From Massilia antarctica (GTDB lineage: Bacteria; Pseudomonadota; Gammaproteobacteria; Burkholderiales; Burkholderiaceae_D): a stretch of 64,000 bases of DNA. The notes beneath the pieces were generated by a model. The model saw nothing but the letters and a program-made list of their open reading frames with translations, was not told the origin of the DNA and did not search any database. Location: positions 992,001 to 1,056,000 of the forward strand of contig NZ_CP065053.1 in assembly GCF_015689335.1 (NCBI RefSeq). Reading direction: 5' to 3'. Positions 17,231 through 27,590 of the stretch are shown piece after piece. Made by a program: the position numbers and the translations under genes. Position 1 is the stretch's first letter, and every line of letters begins with the position of its first letter.

Positions 17231-17700
17231 TCGCCTACGTCGGCATCGGCGCCAACCTGGGTGAGGCGCGCGCCAACGTGGCCGACGCCCTGGCGCGCCT
17301 GGCCACGCTGGACGGCAGCCGCCTGCTGGCGCAATCGTCGGCCTACCGCAGCGCGCCCATCGACTCCTCGGGCGACGACTACATCAACGCCGTCGCATGC
17401 ATCGACACCACGATGAGCGCGCCGGACTTGCTGGTGGCGCTGCAGGCAATCGAACTGGCGCACGGACGCGAACGGCCCTACCGCAACGCCCCGCGCACGC
17501 TCGACCTCGACATCCTGCTGTACAACGATGAACGGATCGACTCGGCCAGCCTGCAGGTACCGCATCCGCGCATGCTTGAACGCGCGTTCGTGCTGGTGCC
17601 GCTGCTGGAAATCGCACCGGACATCGGCGTGCCGGGACATGGGCCGGCGCGCCAATTCCTTTCCGCCGTCGGCGGCCAGATTATCGAACGACTGAACTGA
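17227..17700 (+). CDS. folK: 6-hydroxymethyl-7,8-dihydropterin pyrophosphokinase
   Basis: A 157-residue HPPK that transfers pyrophosphate from ATP to 6-hydroxymethyl-dihydropterin in folate synthesis. It shows the family pattern: GIGANLG at the start, HGRERPYRNAPRTLDLDILLY (catalytic and Mg-binding Asp residues) and PHPRMLERAFVLVPL. It overlaps pcnB by four bases, so translation is likely coupled. Confidence 0.96.
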   Translation: MIAYVGIGANLGEARANVADALARLATLDGSRLLAQSSAYRSAPIDSSGDDYINAVACIDTTMSAPDLLVALQAIELAHGRERPYRNAPRTLDLDILLYNDERIDSASLQVPHPRMLERAFVLVPLLEIAPDIGVPGHGPARQFLSAVGGQIIERLN

Positions 17701-17701
17701 C

Positions 17702-18049
17702 ATGCACATTCCCGTCATCGTCCAGACCACTGGACTGCTGATCCTGTCGAACGTCTTCATGACGATTGCCTGGTACGGCCACCTCAAGAACATGTCGAGC
17801 AAGGCCTGGTGGTACGCCGCCCTGGTCAGCTGGGGCATCGCGCTGTTCGAGTACCTGCTGCAGGTGCCGGCCAACCGCATCGGGAACACGCAGTACAGCC
17901 TGGCGCAGCTCAAGATTTTGCAGGAAGCGATCACCCTGACGGTGTTCGTGCCGTTCGCGATGTTCTACATGGGCCAGCCCTTCAAGCTCGACTACGTCTG
18001 GGCCGGGCTGTGCCTGGTGGGCGCGGTCTACTTCATCTTCCGCAGCTGA
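17702..18049 (+). CDS. DMT-like small membrane protein, DUF486 family
   Basis: A 115-residue integral membrane protein with about four hydrophobic helices and the family segments FMTIAWYGHL, FEYLLQVPANRIG and LQEAITLTVF, characteristic of DUF486. These resemble half-size drug/metabolite transporters, but no substrate is known. It starts one base after the folK stop and ends the hda-pcnB-folK run; panB follows after 69 bp. Confidence 0.85.
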   Translation: MHIPVIVQTTGLLILSNVFMTIAWYGHLKNMSSKAWWYAALVSWGIALFEYLLQVPANRIGNTQYSLAQLKILQEAITLTVFVPFAMFYMGQPFKLDYVWAGLCLVGAVYFIFRS

Positions 18050-18118
18050 CCGGGCACGTTCCGGCGGTTCGCATTACACTATGCGCCGTTGCGACCATTT
18101 TGATATCAAAGGACTATT

Positions 18119-18979
18119 ATGAGCGGTTATCTGCAGGGTAAGGATATGGCGGGCGGCGATACGCCAGCGCCGGTCAAACCGGTGGTGACGAAGGCGGTAA
18201 CGATTCCTTCGCTGAACGCGATGCGTGCTTCGGGCGCCAAGATCACGATGCTGACCTGCTACGACGCCAGCTTTGCGACCTTGATGGACCGCTGCGGCGT
18301 GGAAGTGCTGCTGATCGGCGATTCGCTGGGCATGGTCTGCAATGGGCATCAATCGACCTTGCCGGTCACGGTGGCCGAGATCGCGTATCACACCGCCGCT
18401 GTGGCGCGCGGCAACAAGAGCGCGATGGTGCTGGCCGATATGCCTTTCGGCAGCTACGGCACGCCGGAAGCGGCGTTCAACAACGCGGTGCAGCTGATGC
18501 AGGCTGGCGCGCACATGGTCAAGATCGAGGGCGGCGCCTGGCTGGCCGAGACGATCCGCTTCCTGACCGAGCGCGCGGTGCCGGTGTGCGCGCACCTGGG
18601 GCTCACGCCGCAGTCGGTGCACCAGCTGGGTGGCTACAAGGTACAGGGAAAAACCATCGAAAGCGCGGCGCAGCTCAAGGCCGATTCGCTGGCCTTGGAA
18701 GCTGCCGGTGCGGCGATCGTGCTGTTCGAGGCGATTCCCAGCGCCCTGGGCAAGGAGTTGACCGAGGCGTTGAAGGTGCCGACCATCGGCATCGGCGCGG
18801 GGCCGGATTGTTCGGGCCAGGTGCTGGTGATGCACGACATCCTGGGCGTTTTCCCGGGGCGCAAAGCGCGCTTCGTGAAGAACTTCATGGAAGGGCAGAC
18901 CAGCATCGATGCCGCCGTGAGCGCGTATGTGAACGCAGTCAAGGATGGCAGTTTTCCGGCGCTGGAGCACTGCTTCTAA
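18119..18979 (+). CDS. panB: 3-methyl-2-oxobutanoate hydroxymethyltransferase
   Basis: A 286-residue ketopantoate hydroxymethyltransferase, the first step of pantothenate synthesis. Diagnostic motifs are [26 protein letters not shown] and [19 protein letters not shown]. An AGGA site lies 6 bases before ATG 18119; an internal Met ten codons in is a possible alternative. No panC is visible next to it. A REP-like palindrome pair follows. Confidence 0.96.
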   Translation: MSGYLQGKDMAGGDTPAPVKPVVTKAVTIPSLNAMRASGAKITMLTCYDASFATLMDRCGVEVLLIGDSLGMVCNGHQSTLPVTVAEIAYHTAAVARGNKSAMVLADMPFGSYGTPEAAFNNAVQLMQAGAHMVKIEGGAWLAETIRFLTERAVPVCAHLGLTPQSVHQLGGYKVQGKTIESAAQLKADSLALEAAGAAIVLFEAIPSALGKELTEALKVPTIGIGAGPDCSGQVLVMHDILGVFPGRKARFVKNFMEGQTSIDAAVSAYVNAVKDGSFPALEHCF

Positions 18980-19020
18980 GCCGTACGCGATCGCAGGATT
19001 GCCCCACTAGCCAGGAGACC

Positions 19021-19108
19021 GTCATTCCCGCGCAGGCGGGAATCCAAGTTGCCAGCGCAGTCGATAACTGAGTAACGCACTTGGGTTCCCGCCTGCGCGG
19101 GAACGACG
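19021..19108. repeat. REP-like inverted repeat pair
   Basis: Two facing copies (19021-19049 and 19079-19108) of a palindromic core, ATTCCCGCGCAGGCGGGAAT and its relative, ending in TCCAAGT / ACTTGGG and separated by about 29 bp. Each core folds into a hairpin and the two copies are inverted relative to each other, the arrangement of REP/BIME elements. A close relative with the same layout lies at 38676-38763. Confidence 0.8.
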
Positions 19109-19113
19109 TGTAG

Positions 19114-20453
<1,340 letters not shown>

Positions 20454-20457
<4 letters not shown>

Positions 20458-22319
20458 GGCGAGCCTGGTAAAAGAAGTTCGAAGCAGCAGTTCCAGCCGG
20501 CCCGTTCGCCCAGCCTGACCGTGCCGCCGTGGGCCTCGACCAGGCGCCTGACGATCGCCAAGCCAAGTCCGGTGCCGCCCGGACGGCGCGTGGTAAAGGG
20601 CTGGAACAGGTCGGCGGCCAGATCGGCGGGCACGCCCGGGCCGTTGTCGCATACGCGCAGCAGCACCGGGCCGTCGTCCTGCGCCTGGGCGTCGACCAGG
20701 ATGCGCGGGTCGCCGCGGCCGCGCAGCATGGCCATGGCGTTGCCGATCAGGTTGCCGAGGATTTGTTCGCCGCGCATCGGGTCGATGTGCAGGCACAGGG
20801 CCGCGTCGACATCGAGTTCGATGGCTTGCGAGGGATGGCCCGCGGCCACCCGCTGCACCAGTTCGGCCACGTTCACGCGCTGCGGGTTCAGGCGCACTTC
20901 GCCCGAGTAACTGAGCAAGTCCTGAATCAGGTGATCGGCACGCTCGATCTGGGCGCGAATTTCGGCGCGCGTTTCGGGCGGCGACATCACCGCCGCCATG
21001 CTGATGATGTTGAGCGGGTTGCGCAGTTCGTGCGCCACGGTCGCCGCCAGTCCGCCCAGTTCCAGCAGGTGGGCCTGTTGCAGGCGCTCCTTTTCGTGCT
21101 CCGCATGGCGCAGCAGCTGGTCCAGCCGCGCCGCAGCAGCGGCCAGCAGGGCGCCGAATACCTCGCCCACGCGGGTCACGCCGGGCGTCGCGCCTTCCCA
21201 CTCCATCAGCTCACTGCGCCAGTGCGGCGCCTCGCCATCCTTGCCGGCGGCGAGATAGCAATGCACACCAGGCTTGCCCGCGCTATCGCCAGTCGGCCTG
21301 GCGTCGCCCAGCACCACCCGCATCGGCTGGCGCAGGTGCGCGCCCAGGGTGGAGGCGGCGATCCGTTCCAGCTCCTGCCAACTGCTGGCGGTATCGAGCC
21401 GCAGGCGCCAGTCGGCCAGCACACCCGCTTCCAGATGCGCACCGGGGAACACCAGGCGTTCGATGGCGCGGCGCGACGGGCCTTCCAGCACCAGCATCAC
21501 GCCCAGCATGGCGGTGCCGAGCAACCAGAGCTGCCAGAGCGGCATGGCGGCCAGCGGCGCGAAGCCGGTGCGCGCGGCCACGCTGAGCAGCAGGCTGGCC
21601 AGGGCCACCGTGATGGCGGTGAGCACCAGCCAGGCCAGCAGACGGTTGGCCCACAGGTTCACCACCATCAGGTCGTAGCGCAGGATGCCGAACACCAGCA
21701 GCAGCGCGTAGCCGGGCAGCAGGATCACGCTGTAAGGGAAGATGTCGATCCCGAGCGAGGCGTTGAGGAACATCAGCGACGCCCCCGATCCCCACACGCC
21801 GGCAAACCAGATCGCCATGATCTTGCCGCGCTGTTTGGGCGCTGCTGCCGGCCACGCGGCGAGCAGCAGCAGATAGGCCCAGACGCTGATCGAGCTGACG
21901 ACGATGCCGGGTATCCAGCCCCACACCGGGAAAAAGTAGTAGCGCCGGAAGCCCAGCCAAGGCGCCAGGGTGCCCATGTCGAGCACCTGGATCAGCACGA
22001 GGGTCACGATGCCGATCAGGTAAATGCCGAGCAGCTGGCGCGGGCGCTCGCGCTGCAGGAAGCGGAACACGAAGTGCAGGAAGAACACCGCGTTGATCGG
22101 GCCGCAGTTGACCAGCCGTTTGCCCAGCGCCGCCACGCTGTCGCCGCCCAGGTGCATGCCCAGCTGCCCCAGTGCCCAGCAGCCGATGCCGACGCAAAAC
22201 AGCGCCAGCGGCTTGATGCCGCTCTGGTGCGGCGCCTTGGCCCACAGCCACGCCGCCAGTCCCAGGCTGATGCAGCTCTGGAACGCCAGGGAGAAATAGT
22301 AAACGCGGTAGATGTCCAT
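20454..22319 (-). CDS. Membrane sensor histidine kinase, partner of the NtrC-type regulator
   Basis: A 621-residue kinase. The N-terminal about 270 residues contain seven or more hydrophobic helices, followed by a cytoplasmic GAF-like stretch and a HisKA domain with His430 in AHELRNPLN. The HATPase domain has CDNGPGVPAD and GGTGLGLAIV. A membrane-embedded sensor without a periplasmic domain suits sensing of the membrane itself, a ligand in it, or cell-envelope state. First gene of the two-gene operon with the response regulator; divergent from the membrane protein and desaturase genes. Confidence 0.92.
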
Positions 22320-22344
22320 GCGGGCCAGGGTGTAAGGCAGCTTG

Positions 22345-22366
22345 ATAGTTGCAACGGGCTAACTAT
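22345..22366. promoter_or_regulatory. Inverted repeat, possible enhancer site for the NtrC-type regulator
   Basis: ATAGTT-N10-AACTAT lies about 80-100 bp upstream of the -24/-12 promoter, a usual distance for bacterial enhancer-binding-protein sites. A second, tighter inverted repeat (CTGTTT-AA-AAACAG) is at 22407-22420. Neither is proven to be bound. Confidence 0.25.
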
Positions 22367-22406
22367 ATAGCAAGTTGACAGCCAGTGCGTGGGCGCCATA
22401 GTTTTT

Positions 22407-22420
22407 CTGTTTAAAAACAG
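22407..22420. promoter_or_regulatory. Perfect inverted repeat CTGTTT-AA-AAACAG
   Basis: A 14-bp palindrome centred about 31 bp upstream of the GG of the -24/-12 promoter, in the kinase/desaturase divergent region. It is a candidate regulator-binding site, but it is closer to the promoter than most sigma-54 enhancers. Confidence 0.25.
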
Positions 22421-22442
22421 CAGCTTAGGATTGCAGTGAGGG

Positions 22443-22458
22443 TGGCATGCGGCTTGCG
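22443..22458 (+). promoter_or_regulatory. Sigma-54 (-24/-12) promoter
   Basis: TGGCATGCGGCTTGCG matches the RpoN consensus TGGCACG-N4-TTGC closely, with GG (22444-22445) and GC (22456-22457) exactly ten bases apart. It points at the membrane-protein gene starting at 22515 and lies beside a gene for a sigma-54-dependent activator, which strengthens the call. Confidence 0.7.
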
Positions 22459-22514
22459 TATTGATGAGTAGGACGGCGCTAGCCGGAACGACTCAGCAAA
22501 GGCATCGAAATATC

Positions 22515-23114
22515 ATGAAAACACGGCATTTCCCCGGCATCGACGCACTGGTGCCACCCAAAATCGTCTGGATGCAGGTCAACCGCGTGCTGGCGTGGGC
22601 CTTGATCGTCTCGCCGCTGGCTCAGTGGGCGCTCGGAACGGCGTTCATGCGCGGGCTGGCACTCGACCTGGCGATGTTGCTGGCGCATGCGGCGATGTCG
22701 CTGGTCTTGTTCGGCGCGCCCAAGGTACCGGCACGCCGCTTCAGCGTGGCGATGCATGTCTTCGGCCGGCAGCCGGCAGACCTGAGCCCGCGCAACCGGT
22801 TTCTGTTGAGCGGGTACAGGGTCGGATTGACGCTGCTGCTTTTGGCGCTGGTGCTGACGCTGATCGCTGTGCTGCGCCTCATCCCCTTTTCTAACTACCT
22901 CGCCTATGTGGGTGTGCTCTGGATAGTCGCCGTTCCATCGTCCGTGCTCGTCCTCTGGCCGCTCCTGCGCATGCCAATGACGCTGTCCCAGCACCTCGAT
23001 CCCTCCATCGTCCAGGCGTTACGGCGCTGGGGCATGCGCACGAATGCGGGCAGCGCGGCTGTCTGGATCGTCATCTTCTTTTTCCTGTTCTCCTACATTA
23101 ACCTGATCAGGTAG
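22515..23114 (+). CDS. Four-helix membrane protein of unknown function
   Basis: A 199-residue protein starting at MKTRHFPGIDALVPP (ATG 22515); an earlier in-frame ATG at 22461 would overlap the promoter region and is unlikely. Hydrophobic segments lie at about residues 25-45, 50-70, 105-130 and 135-155, with another at the C terminus (WIVIFFFLFSYI). No family recognised. It sits eight bases upstream of the desaturase gene and behind the sigma-54 promoter, so it probably works with the desaturase in membrane-lipid change. Confidence 0.75.
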   Translation: MKTRHFPGIDALVPPKIVWMQVNRVLAWALIVSPLAQWALGTAFMRGLALDLAMLLAHAAMSLVLFGAPKVPARRFSVAMHVFGRQPADLSPRNRFLLSGYRVGLTLLLLALVLTLIAVLRLIPFSNYLAYVGVLWIVAVPSSVLVLWPLLRMPMTLSQHLDPSIVQALRRWGMRTNAGSAAVWIVIFFFLFSYINLIR

Positions 23115-23122
23115 TCGCCATC

Positions 23123-23977
23123 ATGTTTGCCTTCGCCGCAGCACCACATCACGTCGTTTTCCCGTCACTGACAAGGCGCAATGCCGGCATGCCGCAACTG
23201 GGCACCCTCGACGGCGACCTGCTGACGGTCGCCGCGTGGCAGCGCATCGCTCTCGCCGCCCTGCCCGTGCTGACGCTGGCTGCCTTCGCCGCGCTCCATG
23301 CGCACGGTGCTTATCTGGCGCTGCCGCTGGTAATGCTGATGCACTTCGTGGTCACGGTCGCTTATCTGCACGACGTGGCGCACGGCTCCGCAGGCCTCGA
23401 TGCGCGCGCCACGCACTGGGCGCTGTTCATCGTCAGCGTGCTGGTGCTGCAAAGCGGGCATTCATTCCGCTACACGCACCTGCACCACCATGCCCACTGC
23501 CTGGAAGATGACGATCTGGAAGGCGCACCCGCGCGCGGCGGCCTGCTCGGCGCGCTGCTGTGCGGCCCGCTGTACCTGCCCCGCCTGTGGCGCGAATCAT
23601 TCCGCAAGATCCGCCCGGCACGCGACCGGCGCTGGATGGTTTCTGAACTGGCCACCTCGCTGGCGCTGGCGCTGCTGGCCCTGTGGCTGACACGCTGGAG
23701 CAGCGGGCCGCTGGTCTATGTCGGCATGGCCTGGATCGGCGGCTGGTTCTATCCGCTGGCGACGGCGTATCTGCCGCACTACAAACCGGGCAGCAAGCCG
23801 CTCGAACAGGCCCGTACCATGCGCGGCGCCATCGTGCCGGCACTATTCTTGAACCTGACCTATCACCTTGAGCATCACCTGTATCCACAAGTGCCGACCA
23901 TGAACCTGCGGCGCCTGTCGCGCCGGCTCGATCCGCACTTCGCGGCGCGCGGACTGCGGCCTACCCAGGTGTATTGA
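23123..23977 (+). CDS. Membrane fatty acid desaturase/hydroxylase
   Basis: A 284-residue membrane di-iron enzyme. The three histidine boxes are visible: HDVAHG near residue 83, HLHHHAH near residue 117, and YHLEHHLYP near residue 250, with hydrophobic helices between them. It should introduce a double bond or hydroxyl into a lipid acyl chain at the inner membrane. It starts eight bases after the upstream membrane-protein gene, so both are likely made from the sigma-54 promoter. Its last 17 bp overlap the convergent HAD gene. Confidence 0.87.
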   Translation: MFAFAAAPHHVVFPSLTRRNAGMPQLGTLDGDLLTVAAWQRIALAALPVLTLAAFAALHAHGAYLALPLVMLMHFVVTVAYLHDVAHGSAGLDARATHWALFIVSVLVLQSGHSFRYTHLHHHAHCLEDDDLEGAPARGGLLGALLCGPLYLPRLWRESFRKIRPARDRRWMVSELATSLALALLALWLTRWSSGPLVYVGMAWIGGWFYPLATAYLPHYKPGSKPLEQARTMRGAIVPALFLNLTYHLEHHLYPQVPTMNLRRLSRRLDPHFAARGLRPTQVY

Positions 23978-24644
23978 GCGTCGCACCCGCGGCTGAACAT
24001 ATCGCCAGCATCGCCGATACCGATTCAAACTCTTCGACCGGGCCATGCGCGCGCAATGTCTCAGCCGGCGCATACCCCCATGCCACCGCGCCAAATGCCA
24101 CGCCGGCCTTAGCGGAGGCCTCGGCATCGGTACCCTGGTCGCCCACATACAGCGCCTCGCCCGCGCCAACCTGGCTTTGCCTGACCACTTTGCGAATGCG
24201 CGAAGCCTTGCCGAACACCGACATGCCGCACTCGAAGTGGCTGAACAGGCTACTCAGCCCAGGCCCCAGCACGCGGTGCACGTTCTGCTCCGAGTTGGAC
24301 GACACCACCGCCAGCGCCACGCCAGCATCGGCCAGTGCCAGCAAGGCGTCGGCGATGCCGCCGAACAGGGCGATGCTGGCCGCGTTCTCGCTCATCAAGC
24401 CGATGAAGCTTTTCGCGACCACCGGCATTTTCCAGGCAGGCATGCCGATGTGGCGCATGATGTCGCGCGTGCCCATGCTGCGCATCAGCGCCACCTGGTC
24501 GCCCTCGATGCGCTTGAGGCCATGCTTGTCCGCCAGGCCGTTATACACGCTCTGGAAGAAAGGGAACGAGTCGGCCAGGGTGCCGTCGAAGTCGAAAATG
24601 ACCAGACGGTACTTCAGGCGCGGGGGCGCTATGCGGTCATCCAA
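23961..24644 (-). CDS. HAD-superfamily hydrolase (phosphoglycolate phosphatase-like)
   Basis: A 227-residue HAD hydrolase: VIFDFDGTLADS is motif I, AVVSSNS motif II, and YVGDQGTDAEAS motif IV, with a cap domain between, as in Gph-like phosphatases. There is no ATG close before motif I. The best start is TTG 24644, which overlaps the end of the aldehyde dehydrogenase by eight bases; the start is therefore uncertain. Last gene of the polyamine operon and convergent with the desaturase (17-bp overlap). Its substrate is unknown. Confidence 0.78.
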   Translation of the reverse strand: MDDRIAPPRLKYRLVIFDFDGTLADSFPFFQSVYNGLADKHGLKRIEGDQVALMRSMGTRDIMRHIGMPAWKMPVVAKSFIGLMSENAASIALFGGIADALLALADAGVALAVVSSNSEQNVHRVLGPGLSSLFSHFECGMSVFGKASRIRKVVRQSQVGAGEALYVGDQGTDAEASAKAGVAFGAVAWGYAPAETLRAHGPVEEFESVSAMLAICSAAGATLNTPG

Positions 24645-26136
24645 TTTGAATCCATGTGGTCTTGAGTTCCGTGTACTTGTCCAGGGCGTGCAGCGATTTA
24701 TCGCGACCGTTGCCCGACTGCCTGACGCCGCCGAACGGCACCGTGATGTCGTCGCCATCGTACTGGTTCACATGCACAGTGCCCGCGCGCAGGGCACGCG
24801 CAGTCTTGATCGCTTTGCTCAAGTCGGCCGTCCACACGGCTGCCTGCAAGCCGTACTGGGTCGAATTGGCCTGGCGCACGGCATCGTCGATGTCGGTGAA
24901 ACTGAGCACCGACAGCACCGGCCCGAAAATCTCTTCGCGCGCGATGCTCATCGTACCGTCCACCTGGTCGAACAGGGTCGGCGCCACGTAAAAGCCTCCG
25001 CTGTCGGTGCGCGCGGCGTCGCCGCCGGCCAGCAGTTTGGCGCCAGCCTGCTTGCCCTGCTCGATGTAGCCCATCACGGTTTTCATCTGGGCCGCGTCGA
25101 CGATGGCGCCCATGATGGTGGCTTCGTCGAGCGGGTCGCCCGGCGCGAAATCGGGCACCAGCGCCAGCGCTTTTTCAAGGAATGCATCCTTGATCGAGGC
25201 TTCGACGAACAGGCGCGAAGGCGCGTTACAGCTCTCGCCCTGGTTGAAGTAGATCGAACCGATGGCCGCGCTCACCGCCGCATCGAGGTCCGGGCAGTCG
25301 GCGCAGACGATGTTGGCCGACTTGCCGCCCAATTCGGTCCAGGCGCGCTTGAGGTTAGATTGCCCGGCCATCTGCAAAATCTGCTTGCCGACCTTGGTGG
25401 AGCCGGTAAAGCCGATGCAATCGACATCCATGTGCAGCGCCAGCGCCGCCCCGGCTTCATGGCCGTAGCCGGGAACGACGTTGAACACACCCGCCGGCAG
25501 CCCGGCTTCGAGCGCGATGTCGGCCAGGCGCAGGGCCGTGAGGGGCGACTTTTCGGACGGTTTGAGGATCACGCTGTTGCCGGCGGCGAGTGCCGGGGCG
25601 ATCTTCCAGGAGGCCATGATCATCGGGTAGTTCCACGGCACGATGGCCGCCACCACGCCGGCCGGCTCGCGCGTGATCAGGGCCAGGCTGTTGTCGCCCG
25701 TGGGCGCGATTTCGTCGTAGACCTTGTCGATCGCCTCGCCGTACCAGCGGATGCAGTTGGCCGCCGCCGGCACATCCACGCTCTGGCTGTACCTGATCGG
25801 TTTGCCCATGTCGAGCGTCTCCAGCAAGGCCAGTTCGTCGGCATGCGCCAGGATCAGGTCCGCGAACCTGATCATGACGCGCTTCCTCGCCGCCGGCGCC
25901 TGGCCGGCCCAGCGCCGGTCCTCGAACGCCGCGCGCGCCGCCGCCACGGCCGCGTCGATATCCAGGCCGTCGCAGCGCGCGACAAGGCCCAGCTGGCGGC
26001 CGTCGATCGGCGAGAGATTGTCGAAGCGCTGTTCCGACCTGGCCCAGACGCGCTCCCCGCCGATGACTGCGCGTCCGTCGATGCCAAGGGCTGCCGCCCG
26101 TTCGTGCCATTGCTTGTTCGCTTGCGTCGTTGCCAT
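24637..26136 (-). CDS. puuC: Aldehyde dehydrogenase for (gamma-glutamyl-)4-aminobutyraldehyde
   Basis: A 499-residue NAD(P)-dependent aldehyde dehydrogenase. The catalytic Cys303 lies in NQGESCNAPSR, Glu268 in WTELGGKSAN, and the cofactor motif is FTGSTKVG. Overall it matches PuuC/KauB enzymes, which oxidise the aldehydes formed from putrescine to GABA or gamma-glutamyl-GABA. Its position in an operon with putrescine uptake, aminotransferase and puuA/puuD genes supports that role. It follows the porin gene by ten bases. Confidence 0.85.
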   Translation of the reverse strand: MATTQANKQWHERAAALGIDGRAVIGGERVWARSEQRFDNLSPIDGRQLGLVARCDGLDIDAAVAAARAAFEDRRWAGQAPAARKRVMIRFADLILAHADELALLETLDMGKPIRYSQSVDVPAAANCIRWYGEAIDKVYDEIAPTGDNSLALITREPAGVVAAIVPWNYPMIMASWKIAPALAAGNSVILKPSEKSPLTALRLADIALEAGLPAGVFNVVPGYGHEAGAALALHMDVDCIGFTGSTKVGKQILQMAGQSNLKRAWTELGGKSANIVCADCPDLDAAVSAAIGSIYFNQGESCNAPSRLFVEASIKDAFLEKALALVPDFAPGDPLDEATIMGAIVDAAQMKTVMGYIEQGKQAGAKLLAGGDAARTDSGGFYVAPTLFDQVDGTMSIAREEIFGPVLSVLSFTDIDDAVRQANSTQYGLQAAVWTADLSKAIKTARALRAGTVHVNQYDGDDITVPFGGVRQSGNGRDKSLHALDKYTELKTTWIQIG

Positions 26137-26146
26137 CCTGTGCTCC

Positions 26147-27514
26147 CTAAAAGCTCACTACTGTCGATACGCCGATAACATGATTGTCGCGGCGGTACTG
26201 TCCGTCGAATGTCCTGAACACCCTGGCCGTGGCGTAGTCGTAACGGTATTCGCCCTTCACGCTCACGCCCGGCACAAGCAGGTACTGCGTGCCCACCGAG
26301 AGCGTGCCGCGATTGGCGCCGCGGGTGGGGTCGATGACAAGCCATTGCCCGCCGCGCAAGACCATGCCGGAACCGAAGCCGTTGCGCCCGTCGGGGCAGT
26401 TCGCGGCCAGACCGGCGAGGTCCTTGCAGCCGGGCGCCAGGGTCGCCCCGAACACGCCGCCCCCGCCGCTGCCGTTGAAGATGTAGTCGAGGCGGGCGAT
26501 GGCTTCGAGGCGCGGCATGATCTTGTACGACACCAGCGATGACAGGCCGTACCAGCGCTGGCTTGCCCCGTCGTAGCGATTCGCGGCGGTGGCCTGCTGG
26601 CGCCCATAGCTTAACTGACCCTGGAGATTCCAGTCGCCACGCGTGTAAAAGCCATCGACCTCCATCAAGCCCACCCGACCCACGCCAGCGTCGTCGAAGC
26701 CCGCATGGGTGCCGGACAGGCCGAAGCCGGAAAATTCGCCCTTGGCGTAGTCGATCCGATAGAACACGCCGGGTGTTCTTTCACCCCCAGCGTCGATGCG
26801 GGCGCTGTTCATATTGCCGATCATGATTTTGCTGTCCCATTTGCCGCGCACGAGCTGCAGGCCGGCGCCGGTGTAGAAGTTGGCCGCCGAAAAATCAAAC
26901 AGCAGGTTGTGGGTGAGGAGCTTGTTCTGGGTCGACGGGATGTATTCATAGCCGCTCCAGTCGGGAATTTGGCCGAGCAACAGGCGGGTCGACTGCTCGC
27001 CGAGCGGAATCGAGGCCGACGCCTCGTGCACCAGATTGCCGAAGTTGTAGCCGGATGCCGTGCTCTTGCTGGGCATGAGCGAGATTCTCAATCTGGTGCC
27101 GCCTTCAAGCTCCTTGTCGAGATTGAGCATGGCACTGCCGAAGTAGGTATTGTCGTAGCCGAAGCTCTCGCCGGAACCGTTGACCGAGCTGTTGTTGTTC
27201 AAGAAGACGAAGCTGGAAGTGCCCGCGTTGCGGTTGCGCAGATAGGTCGGATCGATGTAGCCGGAGATCTTCAAGCCTTTCAGGCCGCTGGTCTCCATCG
27301 CATCGTCGATGGCGTCGCTCTTGACGCGCAGGCGCGCCAGTTCGGCGCCGTTGTCCGGCTTGGGCTGTTCGGCCTTCTCGATCATCGCTTCGAGCTTTTG
27401 CACATGCGCCTTGAGGGCGCCCAGTTCGGCCTTGAGTTCCTCGGTAGTCTGGGCTTGCGCGATAACGGGACAAGCTGCGGCGAAGGCGATGACGGCGTTG
27501 CGGTACTCGTTCAT
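26147..27514 (-). CDS. DUF3138 outer-membrane porin-like protein
   Basis: A 455-residue protein with a signal peptide (cleavage probably after AQAQ near residue 22), a short coiled-coil of about 40 residues (ELKAELGALKAHVQKLEAMIEK region), and then about 380 residues of alternating, aromatic-rich strands ending in VSTVVSF, the terminal Phe of outer-membrane barrels. This is the DUF3138 layout, similar to DcaP-type porins with a periplasmic coiled-coil. Its place between the polyamine permeases and the aldehyde dehydrogenase suggests an outer-membrane channel for polyamines; that is inference. Confidence 0.75.
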   Translation of the reverse strand: MNEYRNAVIAFAAACPVIAQAQTTEELKAELGALKAHVQKLEAMIEKAEQPKPDNGAELARLRVKSDAIDDAMETSGLKGLKISGYIDPTYLRNRNAGTSSFVFLNNNSSVNGSGESFGYDNTYFGSAMLNLDKELEGGTRLRISLMPSKSTASGYNFGNLVHEASASIPLGEQSTRLLLGQIPDWSGYEYIPSTQNKLLTHNLLFDFSAANFYTGAGLQLVRGKWDSKIMIGNMNSARIDAGGERTPGVFYRIDYAKGEFSGFGLSGTHAGFDDAGVGRVGLMEVDGFYTRGDWNLQGQLSYGRQQATAANRYDGASQRWYGLSSLVSYKIMPRLEAIARLDYIFNGSGGGGVFGATLAPGCKDLAGLAANCPDGRNGFGSGMVLRGGQWLVIDPTRGANRGTLSVGTQYLLVPGVSVKGEYRYDYATARVFRTFDGQYRRDNHVIGVSTVVSF

Positions 27515-27590
27515 GGTTCACTCCTCGGGCCAACGGTGAGTGTGGCGGGCACCCCGTGCCCACCACCGTAAACAGCGGCCGCAGAGCGTG

